Counted from the stretch's first letter, positions 1 through 8,265 are shown. The stretch: 64,000 nt of DNA from an uncultured Bacilli bacterium (GCA_934096805.1 CAKOMW010000002.1:186001-250000), one strand, 5' to 3'. Notes: a model not told the origin generated them from the sequence alone. Translations and numbers: made by a program.

Positions 1-724
1 TGCCTATTACTTCATCTTCTTCACTTGCTTTTCTAGAATCATCAATATATTCTTTCATAATCTTATCACCCTTACTTAATTCATTAAGAATATTATTATC
101 ATTTTCATTAAATACTAATAATAACTTCTCATATTCCTCAAGTTTATTATAATCTTTTTTTCTTATATTTGGCAAGTAAATATTATAAATATGTATTTTA
201 TTTGTATACACTTCTTCACTGTCTTTTAGATTAACTATCATATACTCATCTAATACTTCGTTTTTATCTTGAAATGTAAAGTTATTTATGTTAATTTGAA
301 TACAAGTTTCAAAGAAATAATCATCTCCTTTAGTCATTCCACCATTATATAATGAAAACATATAACCTAGATTTCTTGCTAAACTTGTCTTGGATGCATT
401 TTTATTCATTTCTACATTGACTACTACATCATCTATTCTACATAAATAGTCTACTGTCTTTCTAGATTTATTTTCTTTTTCTTCATCTATATTAGCTTTT
501 ATTAAAGTAGTATTATTATAGATTTCATTAAAGTCTTTCTTTAGTAGAAGTGCAATTAAATAGCATCCATATTTCTTTCTTGATTCATTATAAAACATTG
601 TTCTAAACATTGCATCTGATACAATTGGTATCTTATAACCTTCATATCTTTTTTCAAGTTCATAGGCATCTTTTTCAGACATAGCTTTATCTAAAACAGC
701 TTTCTTATTACCAATAAGATTCAT
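1..724 (-). CDS. Rpn-family recombination-promoting nuclease/putative transposase, copy 1 (C-terminus beyond window edge)
   Basis: The gene is cut by the left window edge. Its product matches, residue for residue over most of its length, the intact copy at 15609-16562, so the family call comes from that copy: a PD-(D/E)XK nuclease of the Rpn/transposase-like type. Visible parts are the N-terminal stretch with DAMFRTMFYNESRKK and the catalytic-type region KTVDYLCRIDDVVVNVEMN. The start ATG at 724 follows GGAGGG by 6 bases. The DNA is about 97-98% identical by eye to copy 2, so the duplication is recent. Rpn proteins are known to cleave DNA and raise recombination; activity of this copy is inferred. 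Confidence 0.8.
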   Translation of the reverse strand, partial: MNLIGNKKAVLDKAMSEKDAYELEKRYEGYKIPIVSDAMFRTMFYNESRKKYGCYLIALLLKKDFNEIYNNTTLIKANIDEEKENKSRKTVDYLCRIDDVVVNVEMNKNASKTSLARNLGYMFSLYNGGMTKGDDYFFETCIQININNFTFQDKNEVLDEYMIVNLKDSEEVYTNKIHIYNIYLPNIRKKDYNKLEEYEKLLLVFNENDNNILNELSKGDKIMKEYIDDSRKASEEDEVIG

Positions 725-734
725 ACTTTTCCCT

Positions 735-955
735 CCTTTCAAAACCACTATATACCATATAAAAACACAATGCAAATGAGTAATTTTAAGTTTTGAACAT
801 AGAAAAAAGAACCAAAATAGGTATTTCACTTAAGGGAATTTTTTATTTTGATTCTTATTTTTTATCAAAAATATTGTTTTATATATAATTTAAAAAACTT
901 ATACTTTTTTATTCTTTTTATAAGTATCAATCAATACTTAGAGTGTATGAATTAA
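735..955 (-). repeat. Rpn upstream repeat, copy A
   Basis: About 200 bases upstream of Rpn copy 1 are repeated at 1437-1600 and 16565-16790. The repeat holds the TTGCAT promoter, then an imperfect long inverted repeat centred on a CTTAAG core (near 833) with GATTCT/AGAATC-type arms, then a TAAGTAT/ATACTTA hairpin near 920. From 956 to 1060 I see only AT-rich sequence without a clear signal. Confidence 0.75.
747..775 (-). promoter_or_regulatory. Promoter of Rpn copy 1 (TTGCAT-N17-TATAGT)
   Basis: On the minus strand TTGCAT (775-770) and TATAGT (752-747) are separated by exactly 17 bases, preceded by the CTCA that all six related promoters in the window share. It is almost the same as the toxin promoter at 24915-24943, including the stretch between the boxes. 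Confidence 0.75.
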
Positions 956-1060
956 AGTAGTGCAATCATTTTCCTTATCCTACTTAATAAGTATTAACAA
1001 TCTTTTTATTAAACTTAAATATTTTTTTATAAAATAATTTAAAAAGACAATGTTACTTTT

Positions 1061-1261
1061 TTATTTTATTATTTGCCAATAGCCTGTTTTATCAGAGCCA
1101 ACTCTTTCAATTACCGAATTATCAATTAATATTTTAAAATTTCTTTTAATTGTTCTTGCATTAACATTAGTTATATCAGCTATTTCATTTATAGCATTTA
1201 ATATATTATCCATCTCATTATCAATATAATATATTGGTTTTATTTCATCAAATAAATTCAT
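1061..1261 (-). pseudogene. Short winged-helix fragment, probably the C-terminal HTH of a larger regulator
   Basis: This 66-residue ORF ends with NVNARTIKRNFKILIDNSVIERVGSDKTGYWQIIK. That is the kind of winged helix found at the C-terminus of AlbA-type ATP-binding (RecG-like) regulators and Fic proteins. Nothing of the usual upstream catalytic domain is present, so I read it as the remnant of an internally deleted gene; a free-standing small DNA-binding protein is the alternative. The first residues (MNLFDEIKPIYYID) may be the original N-terminus joined to the C-terminus. Upstream at about 1288-1325 there is a direct repeat of CAGTGACATTT, possibly an old operator. It sits between two copies of the Rpn upstream repeat. 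Confidence 0.5.
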
Positions 1262-1436
1262 TTATATCACACCACATATAATATTAGTATATCACAAATG
1301 TCACTGTAAATGTCACTGTATTTATAATTCTTTGTTATAGTTAACCAATTTCATGATATATACATATCAGTTAGTAATTTATTACTAACTATAATTTAGA
1401 TAATTAAAAGTTGTCCTGCTTTAATCTTTCAATAAC

Positions 1437-1600
1437 AATATATACCATATAAAAACACAATGCAAATGAGCAATTTTAAGTTTTGAATACATAAAAAAGA
1501 ATCAAAATAGATATTTCCCTTAAGGGAATTTTCTTATTTGATTCTTATTTTTTTATTAAAAATACTGTTTTATATAGAATTTAAGAAACTTACACTTTTT
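1437..1600 (-). repeat. Solo Rpn upstream repeat (promoter without its gene), copy B
   Basis: The same element as at 735-955: TTGCAT (1465-1460), 17 bases, TATATT (1442-1437), plus a nearly perfect palindrome around CCCTTAAGGG (about 1523) with AAGAATCAAAT/ATTTTGATTCTT-type arms. The Rpn gene that should follow is missing; only GAAAG of its ribosome binding region remains. The promoter now points at the winged-helix fragment. The rest of 1262-1436 holds a TTAGTAATAAATTACTAA palindrome near 1370 and nothing else I recognise. Confidence 0.7.
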
Positions 1601-1605
1601 TCTAA

Positions 1606-2379
1606 CTACATCATCTCCCTATGCAAAATTATATCAACATCCCCTAGTAAAAATTTGTCATTTGATAAACCAATTAATACATTATATTTATAACCAATAT
1701 CTTTTATGAAGATTTTATCAATAAAAAAACATTTCATCAAACCATTGCCACTTATAGTATTATAGGGAACGTATATATACTTATCACTTTCTAAATTAAT
1801 ATTTTTATTAAGCACTAAAATAGGTTTATCAAAATATGGGTCATATAAATTATTACCAGTATCTAAATAACCAATTAAATTTAAAATATCAGAGCCATTA
1901 TATAAAGTAACACTATAAAGATTAGATAAATTATTCTTATAACTTTTACTAAGACGAACATACAAAACTATTATAAAAATAGAAACCATTAAAATTAAAA
2001 TATTATTTAAAGAAAAACCATTAGTAAAGAAAATAACTCCCGAAGATGCTTCCCCTCTTTCAATATTAATTAAATATAAAGAACCACCAAGAATAATAGA
2101 AAGCACTATTAAATAAACAAGATTAATAAATGTATATTTAATACTTTTATAAGAAAAAGTAATTATAAGCATAACAATTCCTAAAAACATTTTAATAAAA
2201 AAGAATAGTAACCCTCCAATAGATAAAAAAAGAATAAAAACAGATAATCCTCCAAACAAAGCACCAAGTATTATTCTTTTTAACTTAGCATTTCTTTTTA
2301 AAATAGTATTTATTCCATAAAGAATAATAAAATCAAATAAAAAATTAATAAAAAAAACATAATCTAAGTATATAGTCAT
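1606..2379 (-). CDS. spoIIGA: SpoIIGA-like sigma-E processing peptidase
   Basis: SpoIIGA is the membrane aspartic protease that cleaves pro-sigma-E in the mother cell during endospore formation. Here about five hydrophobic helices fill residues 1-145 (starting MTIYLDYVFFINFLFDFIIL, a typical SpoIIGA opening). They are followed by a soluble C-terminal domain with the aspartic protease motif YLDTGNNLYDP near residue 170 and a family-like PYNTISGNGLM segment. Its 257 residues are a little shorter than the roughly 300 of Bacillus. The start follows GGTGG by 7 bases. The usual neighbours sigE and sigG are not adjacent; a DUF4097 gene lies 61 bases upstream. Whether the organism sporulates cannot be told from this window. 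Confidence 0.75.
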   Translation of the reverse strand: MTIYLDYVFFINFLFDFIILYGINTILKRNAKLKRIILGALFGGLSVFILFLSIGGLLFFFIKMFLGIVMLIITFSYKSIKYTFINLVYLIVLSIILGGSLYLINIERGEASSGVIFFTNGFSLNNILILMVSIFIIVLYVRLSKSYKNNLSNLYSVTLYNGSDILNLIGYLDTGNNLYDPYFDKPILVLNKNINLESDKYIYVPYNTISGNGLMKCFFIDKIFIKDIGYKYNVLIGLSNDKFLLGDVDIILHREMM

Positions 2380-2440
2380 AATACCACCAAGTAAATTATA
2401 TAAACTATATAAATAAAAATATGTCGAAAAAAAGATATCA

Positions 2441-3298
2441 CTATCCTATAGCAATATCTCCCTCTTTACTATTTACTTTAAGTTGATACATTCCTTTATA
2501 AGCTTTACCAATTACTACATCACCAGTAGTTTTACCAACGCTAACTGAAGCATTTTTAACTTTACGTATAGCAATATCCCCATCATTTGTACTAATACTA
2601 GAATTATTAGTTAAATTAATTCCATTAATAGCAATATCTCCTGATACAGTTTTAATATTAGCTTCATCTCTTATTTTATTTACAGCAACATCTCCATCTA
2701 TTGTATTAATATCTAAAACATGAACTTTATTAATAGCAATATCCCCATCATCACTCTTAATAGTGGCTTTATTAATTTTACTTAAAGCAATATCTCCGTT
2801 AGTAGTATTAATATTTACACTAATCTTGTAATCATTACATATAGCAATATCTCCATCAGTAGACACAACATCAACAGTACCAATATAACTTTTAGGTAAG
2901 AAAAGAACTAATTTTTGTTTTAAAAAACCTTTCTTTTCAGAAAAACTATGGTCTATAGCATTAATAACTAAATTCCCTCCATTAGAAGAAGATAATTCAA
3001 TATTATCCTTATCTGTACCATAATACTTAAGAATAATCTTATCACCAGAAGTCTTTTTAATAGCAAGATCATAATATAAAGTATCAAGTTCAATGTCTTT
3101 AACCTCAGAAATATTATACTGTTTTTCAAAGACTAAATTAAGTCTTAAATCAATAACTCCACATAAACGAAGTAGCATAAGTATTACAAAAACACTTACA
3201 AAAACTAAAATAATAATATTATTCCTACTAAGTTTCTTATCTTTAGCTTTAACATCATTACTTACATCTTTTTTCTTTTCATTATCTTTTTTACTCAT
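2441..3298 (-). CDS. DUF4097-type membrane-anchored beta-helix protein
   Basis: A lysine- and aspartate-rich cytoplasmic head (residues 1-25) is followed by one membrane segment (about 28-48). Then comes a long outside domain built from degenerate repeats, each carrying GDIAI or GDVAV (about eight copies from residue 145 to the end). This is the beta-strand-repeat DUF4097/putative adhesin fold. The function is unknown; related proteins in Firmicutes are often in envelope-stress or regulator loci. The start follows AGGAG (AAAAAGGAGTTTAGTT then ATG). It lies directly upstream of the SpoIIGA-like gene and may be co-transcribed with it. Confidence 0.7.
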   Translation of the reverse strand: MSKKDNEKKKDVSNDVKAKDKKLSRNNIIILVFVSVFVILMLLRLCGVIDLRLNLVFEKQYNISEVKDIELDTLYYDLAIKKTSGDKIILKYYGTDKDNIELSSSNGGNLVINAIDHSFSEKKGFLKQKLVLFLPKSYIGTVDVVSTDGDIAICNDYKISVNINTTNGDIALSKINKATIKSDDGDIAINKVHVLDINTIDGDVAVNKIRDEANIKTVSGDIAINGINLTNNSSISTNDGDIAIRKVKNASVSVGKTTGDVVIGKAYKGMYQLKVNSKEGDIAIG

Positions 3299-3393
3299 AA
3301 CTAAACTCCTTTTTATTTATATTTTTAATAGGCTTAAGAGGTCTGTGCGACAAGCGATATTAGAACATTATACAAATTACACTCTATTTATTT

Positions 3394-3454
3394 ACTAATC
3401 TTATTTTCTACTGCTCGCCGCAAAATTTTACCTTGCAGGCTCGCTCATGTTTAC
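3394..3454 (-). repeat. Conserved 3' flank of surface protein 1
   Basis: The 60 bases after the stop codon are about 93% identical to those after surface protein 3 (39244-39304). They carry a twofold GCGAGC direct repeat and a short GCAA...TTGC hairpin, and are far more GC-rich than the surroundings. Conservation beyond the stop codon next to a hypervariable gene end suggests a functional recombination or retrohoming site, or a recent shared origin. Confidence 0.6.
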
Positions 3455-4885
3455 TCAACTGATACTAAGAGTATACGGACTACTTGAAGTTCCTTCTCCA
3501 CCTGAAATCTTTACGTTAGATGACAGACTTAGGACTGGGCGGACCGCAAACTCGTAGTTGTAGAAGTAGTTGGCGTTAAGGACACCGCCGGCATCAGCAA
3601 CAAGGAAAGCGCCGTGGGAAATGTCTGAATACTGCGGAAGTAACCATGTATCTGCACTTTTATCTAACCAATTATTTGTTGTTTTACAACTTGCAGAGTT
3701 ATTATATTTATATAAGTTCTGTGTACATTCTTTTGATGCTCCATATCCATAATCACTTGCATACATTATAGCTATCTTTTTAGATGAATCACTTTGCATT
3801 ATTGGATTTGTTCCATAATAATATCCTGTTCTATTGGCATCATTCTTTCTTTCATATTGCCACATTACATCTGATGTAATTTCTGGATAATTATTATATC
3901 CTCCAAGATAATATTTTGTTGTACCTATCATGTTTTTTGCATCAGTAGTCAAGGTATTATAATAATCATTATTTAAGTATGTATTTAATGTTGCAGTTGT
4001 CCAGTTATTTGTAATTTTTGTAGTCCAATGCATATTCCCTATGGATTCATTTCTTACTATTTTAATTCTATTTTCTACATTGCCATCTGTATCTTCAGTA
4101 GGAATTACTCCGATGATTCTCCATACCTCATTGTTAAATGTTACATAGTTTTTTACTACTGAGTCTCCTCCCCTGTATCTGTACTCTGTAGCAAAGTTGT
4201 CATCTACTTGGAGAGTATCATCTATTCCGTGAGTAATTTTTTCAATACCATTTGTGCCTACTGGTATATTTAATAATGGTACCATTTCTTTTGGAGCATC
4301 CTCATTATTCACATTAACTCTAAACTTATAACTATAAGTAGCTTTGTTAAGTTTATCTGCATCAAAGTTATAGTCTAACCAAGCTCTTAGTCTATATGTT
4401 GTTTCATGTTCATTTACCGAGGTTGTAAATGTTTCTTCTTGTGATTTTATTACATAACTATTTAACTTATTTATAGTGGTAGGTCCAGTTACTAATGTTT
4501 CTGTATTGTTTTCTACTTTAGTAAGATATACTTTTATATTACTATCTGTAAAACTAGTATAATTATTATTAATAGTTAATGGTTCTAAAACTATATTATA
4601 ATTCATTTTTCTATCTTCATTAGTGGTCATCATACTATATACTTTAAATTCAAAGTAATTAGAACTATTAATACCTTTCTTATCACTAGTAGGAAGAACA
4701 TTAGTAAGACTTATTTCATTTGTTTCAGCATAAGACATCTTTACTTGTCCAGTTGTTATTTTATTACCTAAAGTTGCTAAACCTACATTATATACTGCAT
4801 AACCTGCGAATGATATAACACTAATCATAAAAAGCGACAGTGTTATCATCATTAATATTTTTTTACTTTTACTCATATTATCCAT
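3455..4885 (-). CDS. Surface protein 1: membrane-anchored, TasA/camelysin-like region plus variable DUF6273-like C-terminal domain
   Basis: A hydrophobic segment (about residues 8-31) acts as signal peptide or anchor. Residues 32-200 form a beta-rich SipW-substrate-like region. From about residue 205 (VGTNGIEKITHGIDDTLQVD) a domain shared with the three paralogs at 28255, 39305 and 56581 begins. It carries FATEYRYRGGDSVVKNYVTF, EVWRIIGVIPTEDTDGNVEN, a WLLPQYSDIS segment and the ending PVLSLSSNVKISGGEGTSSS. This resembles the C-type-lectin-like DUF6273 class (WLRSP...GVRPAL). The start ATG follows GAGAGG by 7 bases. The stop is TGA. The last variable stretch is unusually GC-rich for this genome. 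Role in surface binding is inferred. Confidence 0.7.
   Translation of the reverse strand: MDNMSKSKKILMMITLSLFMISVISFAGYAVYNVGLATLGNKITTGQVKMSYAETNEISLTNVLPTSDKKGINSSNYFEFKVYSMMTTNEDRKMNYNIVLEPLTINNNYTSFTDSNIKVYLTKVENNTETLVTGPTTINKLNSYVIKSQEETFTTSVNEHETTYRLRAWLDYNFDADKLNKATYSYKFRVNVNNEDAPKEMVPLLNIPVGTNGIEKITHGIDDTLQVDDNFATEYRYRGGDSVVKNYVTFNNEVWRIIGVIPTEDTDGNVENRIKIVRNESIGNMHWTTKITNNWTTATLNTYLNNDYYNTLTTDAKNMIGTTKYYLGGYNNYPEITSDVMWQYERKNDANRTGYYYGTNPIMQSDSSKKIAIMYASDYGYGASKECTQNLYKYNNSASCKTTNNWLDKSADTWLLPQYSDISHGAFLVADAGGVLNANYFYNYEFAVRPVLSLSSNVKISGGEGTSSSPYTLSIS
3539..3617 (-). other. Hypervariable region of surface protein 1 (DGR-like VR)
   Basis: About 26 codons between the conserved TTCAGACATTTCC and CCAGTCCTAAGT. 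They differ from paralogs 3 and 4 mostly at first and second codon positions, with third-position C retained, as expected from AAC codons randomised at adenines. GC content is well above the flanks. Confidence 0.55.
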
Positions 4886-4914
4886 ACTGTAACCTCTCTT
4901 TATTATCTATTACA

Positions 4915-4943
4915 ATTATATAAAATATTTAATGCTTTGTAAA
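4915..4943 (-). promoter_or_regulatory. Sigma-A promoter of surface protein 1
   Basis: TTTACA (4943-4938), 17 bases, TATAAT (4920-4915), about 22 bases before the ribosome binding site of the surface protein gene. Confidence 0.7.
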
Positions 4944-4961
4944 GATATCTTTCTTTTTAAT

Positions 4962-4990
4962 TTTACATTATTTTAATTTTTTGTTAAAAT
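4962..4990 (+). promoter_or_regulatory. Possible promoter of tmcAL
   Basis: TTTACA, 17 bases, TAAAAT on the plus strand. The predicted transcript would start only about 10 bases before the ATG, so the leader would be very short. Confidence 0.45.
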
Positions 4991-5006
4991 GTATGTGGTG
5001 GTTTAT

Positions 5007-6125
5007 ATGAATATAATTGGATTAATCGCAGAATATAACCCTTTTCACTTGGGTCATGTTTATCATATTAAAAAAATAAAAGAAATGTATCCTGATTCTT
5101 TACTTGTATGTGTTATGTCTTCTTGTTTTTGTGAACGTGGTGAAGTAAGTGTTCTTAATAAGTGGGATAAAACTAAATTATGTCTTAATAATGGTATAGA
5201 TATTGTTATTGAGCTTCCTTTTGTTTTTTCTTCTCAAAGTGCCGATATTTTTGCTAAAGGTGCAGTTGGAATATTAAATGCTATGGGAGTAAATAAGATT
5301 GTTTTTGGTAGTGAGTCTAATGATATAAAACTATTATCTGACATTGCAAATCTTCAAGTAAATAATAATAAGTTTGATACTTTAGTTAAATCTTATTTAG
5401 ATAAGGGTAATAATTATCCTACTAGTTTATCTCTTTCATTAAAACATTTTAATATTAAAAAAATTGATAGTCCAAATGATTTACTTGGTATTTCTTATAT
5501 AAAAGAAATTATAAAAAATGAATATAATATTGAACCAATAAGTATTAAAAGAATTAATAACTATCATGCTAAAGAAATAGATAATGAAATAATTAGTGCT
5601 AGTTTAATTAGAAAATTAATTAATGATAACAAAGATATATCTAGTTATATTAACTATGATGATAAAATTATCTATAGAAATACTAATTATTTAGATTTAT
5701 TAAAATATAAAGTTAGTATTAGTAAAGACTTATCTATATATAAAACAGTTGATGAAGGAATTGAATCAAGATTATTAAAGTATATTAATGATTGTTTTTC
5801 TTTAGATGACTTAGTTTCTAGAATTAAAACTAAAAGATATACTTATAACAAAATAAATAGAATGTTAATTCATATTCTAACTGATTTTAAAAAGAATGAT
5901 TTTAATAATGAATTATCTTACATAAGAGTATTAGGTTTTAATAGCAATGGTAAAAAATATTTAAATACTATAAAGAAAAATGTTAGTATACCTCTTATTA
6001 CTAATTATAAAAGTAATTTATATAAAGAACTTGATATTGAGTACAGAGTCACTAAAATATATTCTCTTATTGTAAAAGATGATAGCTTAATAAAAAAAGA
6101 ATTAAATAAGCCAATAATTATTTAA
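5007..6125 (+). CDS. tmcAL: tRNA(Met) cytidine acetate ligase TmcAL
   Basis: TmcAL (formerly YlbM/DUF795) makes N4-acetylcytidine at the wobble position of elongator tRNA-Met using acetate and ATP. The nucleotidyltransferase signature is at the N-terminus: GLIAEYNPFHLGHVYHIKK with the HxGH motif, and an ISASLIRKLI segment (ISSTxIR-like) near residue 195. The length of 372 residues is close to the family norm of about 400. I chose the ATG at 5007 because GGTGG lies 5-6 bases before it; an upstream ATG at 4989 lacks a binding site. It is the only plus-strand gene in the first 24 kb, divergent from surface protein 1. Confidence 0.85.
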   Translation: MNIIGLIAEYNPFHLGHVYHIKKIKEMYPDSLLVCVMSSCFCERGEVSVLNKWDKTKLCLNNGIDIVIELPFVFSSQSADIFAKGAVGILNAMGVNKIVFGSESNDIKLLSDIANLQVNNNKFDTLVKSYLDKGNNYPTSLSLSLKHFNIKKIDSPNDLLGISYIKEIIKNEYNIEPISIKRINNYHAKEIDNEIISASLIRKLINDNKDISSYINYDDKIIYRNTNYLDLLKYKVSISKDLSIYKTVDEGIESRLLKYINDCFSLDDLVSRIKTKRYTYNKINRMLIHILTDFKKNDFNNELSYIRVLGFNSNGKKYLNTIKKNVSIPLITNYKSNLYKELDIEYRVTKIYSLIVKDDSLIKKELNKPIII

Positions 6126-6144
6126 TTCTTTTATTTTCACTTTT

Positions 6145-7116
6145 TTATTCATCATCTTCAAGAGCAATTATAATATTGTGTGCTATTCTTTCTATTACAG
6201 GGACAGCAACACTATTACCAGCTTGTTTATATAGTTTAGCATCAGACATATTTTCTGGTAATTTATATTTTTTAGGATATCCTTGTGCATAGAAACATTC
6301 TAAAGGAGTAAGTTTTCTAATTCCATATTTTGTTTTTATAAGAGGAACATTGTGTCCTCCTTCTCCCATATTAGCGGTCAAGGTTGGTACTAGTTTGCTT
6401 TGATTTTTTCTTACGTATCTTCTTCTCCATTGATATACTGTAGAATCATCGTCCATTTCTTTTTCTAGCATGTTATACATTTCATCTTTATATTTTCCTT
6501 TTGTATAATAATATTTATCTAAAACTTTGTTTTCATAATCAAATATGTCTTTTATTTGTTTTTTTAATGGTATTGGCAAAGGCATTTTAAACTTTTCATA
6601 GTCTTTTTTTTCTCTAAAGGCTACAATATAAACTCTTTCTCTGTTTTGTGGAATATTGCCGTATTCACAGGCATTTAATATTTGGGAACTTATTTTTCCT
6701 TTATATCCTGCTTTTTCTAAACATTTTATAACAGTATTAAATGTATTACCATTATCATGTCCAACTAAATTTTTAACATTTTCTAAAAAGATTACTCTAG
6801 GTTTTCTTTTTTTAAATATTCTTTCCATTTCAAAGAATAAATCTCCTGTTTTATCGTCTTGAAATCCTTTTCTATATCCTGCAACAGAAAAAGAAGTACA
6901 TGGGAATCCCCCGACCATAATGTCGAATTCAGGTATATCATCAATTAAAACATCATGAATATCTCTGCAGTCAACTTTATTTTTAAAATTTAATTCATAT
7001 GTTTCCTTAGCAAATTTATCAAATTCATTTGCATAAACAATTTCACATTTTTTAGTGTTTAAAAAACCTAAATCAATCCCTCCGACTCCAGCGAATAAAC
7101 TACATATTTTATACAT
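6145..7116 (-). CDS. DNA (cytosine-5)-methyltransferase of a type II restriction-modification system
   Basis: The enzyme transfers methyl from SAM to C5 of cytosine. C5-methylase motifs appear in order: SLFAGVGGIDLGF (I), GGFPCTSFSVAG (IV, catalytic Cys), FLENVKNL (VI), QNRERVYIVAF (VIII) and a C-terminal QAGNSVAVPV (X). The length of 323 residues is typical. The ATG at 7116 follows GGGGAGGT; an upstream in-frame ATG at 7176 would add 20 residues including a basic run read through a GC-rich inverted repeat and is unlikely. The endonuclease gene lies just upstream on the same strand. The inverted repeat at 7131-7144, holding two GCNGC sites, sits next to its ribosome binding site and may let the enzyme sense its own methylation. 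Confidence 0.9.
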   Translation of the reverse strand: MYKICSLFAGVGGIDLGFLNTKKCEIVYANEFDKFAKETYELNFKNKVDCRDIHDVLIDDIPEFDIMVGGFPCTSFSVAGYRKGFQDDKTGDLFFEMERIFKKRKPRVIFLENVKNLVGHDNGNTFNTVIKCLEKAGYKGKISSQILNACEYGNIPQNRERVYIVAFREKKDYEKFKMPLPIPLKKQIKDIFDYENKVLDKYYYTKGKYKDEMYNMLEKEMDDDSTVYQWRRRYVRKNQSKLVPTLTANMGEGGHNVPLIKTKYGIRKLTPLECFYAQGYPKKYKLPENMSDAKLYKQAGNSVAVPVIERIAHNIIIALEDDE

Positions 7117-7130
7117 GTGATTACCTCCCC

Positions 7131-7144
7131 TGCGGCGTGCCGCA
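7131..7144. promoter_or_regulatory. Inverted repeat with two GCNGC sites before the methyltransferase gene
   Basis: TGCGGC, GT, GCCGCA: a perfect 6-bp inverted repeat containing GCGGC and GCCGC, both matching GCNGC, in a region otherwise nearly free of G and C. It lies 15 bases before the methyltransferase start codon. Confidence 0.55.
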
Positions 7145-7162
7145 AATAAATACGAACTTAAA

Positions 7163-7753
7163 ATGAGTAAATTCATCTTTTCCTTTCATATTTATTTTTA
7201 AATATTCTTTTTTTCAATTCTTCCTCTTCGGATATTAAAGATAACAGTTGGTTCAATTTCCAAATCATTAATTATTTTATCAATTATACTAAAGTGTGGT
7301 CTTTTTCCTTGTTTTTGATATGATTCAACAGTGCCATATGAAGATATTTCTATTTGTTTTAATTGTTCTGAGTTAATTCCTGTATCATATACATATAGCA
7401 TATTTGTATCAAGATTAAATCTTAAAAAGACTAAGTCATCAAATTCACATTTTGGACCAAAACTACTCAAGTCTCCATCAAAATTACTTGTAGCTTTGAA
7501 CTCAATCTTTTTGCCATCTCGTGTCTTAGCATCTCCCCCAGACTTTTTATTCCATAAAAGATCTAGGCAATAGCAACCCATTGGTTCACTGATTGCATCT
7601 GGCATATTCATACCTCTTGATACTAAGCTTTTAATATATGTATTCAAATCTTTCCATTTAAAATAAGCATCACAAGTTTCTTGTATTCTTAGTTCATCAA
7701 TTTCTACTAAATAATTATTTTTCATTCAATAATACCTAAGTGAATTTACTCAT
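7163..7753. repeat. 13-bp inverted repeats flanking the endonuclease gene
   Basis: ATGAGTAAATTCA at 7163-7175 and its exact reverse complement at 7741-7753 bracket the endonuclease gene. They could be operators before each gene, or the edges of an insertion. A chance match is possible in AT-rich DNA. Confidence 0.4.
7198..7725 (-). CDS. Type II restriction endonuclease, probably Bsp6I-like (GCNGC)
   Basis: This 175-residue protein has a PD-(D/E)XK-like core: GGDAKTRDGKKIEFKATSNFDGD around residues 64-85, where D, E and K are the metal and catalytic residues. Its size and this core resemble the small Bsp6I family (about 174 residues, recognition GC^NGC). The family assignment is from memory of those features and the specificity is a prediction. 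It is co-oriented with the C5-methyltransferase 81 bases downstream, as expected for a restriction-modification pair. A promoter with extended -10 (TGTTATAAT) lies near 7765. It is not clear how methylase expression would precede nuclease expression after transfer, since the nuclease is the first gene. Confidence 0.65.
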   Translation of the reverse strand: MKNNYLVEIDELRIQETCDAYFKWKDLNTYIKSLVSRGMNMPDAISEPMGCYCLDLLWNKKSGGDAKTRDGKKIEFKATSNFDGDLSSFGPKCEFDDLVFLRFNLDTNMLYVYDTGINSEQLKQIEISSYGTVESYQKQGKRPHFSIIDKIINDLEIEPTVIFNIRRGRIEKKNI

Positions 7754-7807
7754 AAATAAATTATAACATATTTTTAGTGATTTTTATAATTATTTTTGCT
7801 TAAAAAT

Positions 7808-7829
7808 AAAAGAGTTATTATACTCTTTT
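7808..7829 (-). terminator. Terminator after divIVA
   Basis: AAAAGAGT, 6-base loop, ACTCTTTT followed on the minus strand by ATTTTTA. It overlaps the divIVA stop codon. Confidence 0.7.
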
Positions 7830-8250
7830 ACAATATCTCAATTTCTTCGATTAAGTCTAATTGTTCCATTAAAGCATTTCTTATTTTCTTTTTACAAATA
7901 AGAATATTTTTATTTAGTAATTCTTTATCGTTTTGTATTTTTTGGGCTTTTATTAAAGCATCATTAACTATTCTACTAGCATTATCTTTAGCTTCTTTTA
8001 CAATCAAATCAGCTTGACGTTCTGCTAATCTTTTTATTTCTGAAGTTGTATATTCAGTTTGACTATTTAAATAAGTATAAGAAGATTCCATTTTTTTATA
8101 TTGTTCTAATTCCTTATTTAATCTTGCTATTTCATCTCTTTGATTTCTAATAGTTAGAACATTCTCTTCTGTTTTTTTTATTACATAATCAACAAACTCA
8201 TTAACTTCATTTTTATTATAACCCATTGTTTCTTGACTGAAATTGTCCAT
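7828..8250 (-). CDS. divIVA: DivIVA-domain cell division/polarity protein
   Basis: DivIVA-type proteins bind curved membrane at poles and septa and organise division or growth. The N-terminal segment FSQETMGYNKNEVNEFVDYVIKK fits the DivIVA lipid-binding domain (x-GYxxxEVDxFxD). It is followed by a coiled coil from about residue 25 to 120 (RNQRDEIARLNKELEQYKK and so on). The length of 140 residues is short. The ATG at 8250 follows AGAGGTG; a GTG at 8259 is a weaker alternative. It follows sepF by 15 bases, the usual sepF-divIVA order of the dcw-distal cluster, although the ylm genes between them are absent. Confidence 0.8.
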   Translation of the reverse strand: MDNFSQETMGYNKNEVNEFVDYVIKKTEENVLTIRNQRDEIARLNKELEQYKKMESSYTYLNSQTEYTTSEIKRLAERQADLIVKEAKDNASRIVNDALIKAQKIQNDKELLNKNILICKKKIRNALMEQLDLIEEIEIL

Positions 8251-8265
8251 ACAAAACACCTCTAA

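Noticed and set aside
3093..3398. 101-codon plus-strand ORF
   Set aside because: It is antisense to the DUF4097 gene, follows no binding site and has a low-complexity Ser/Leu/Lys composition.
7117..7176. N-terminal extension of the methyltransferase
   Set aside because: It would be translated across the GC-rich inverted repeat and precedes the good binding site GGGGAGGT, and the family begins at the SLFAG motif.
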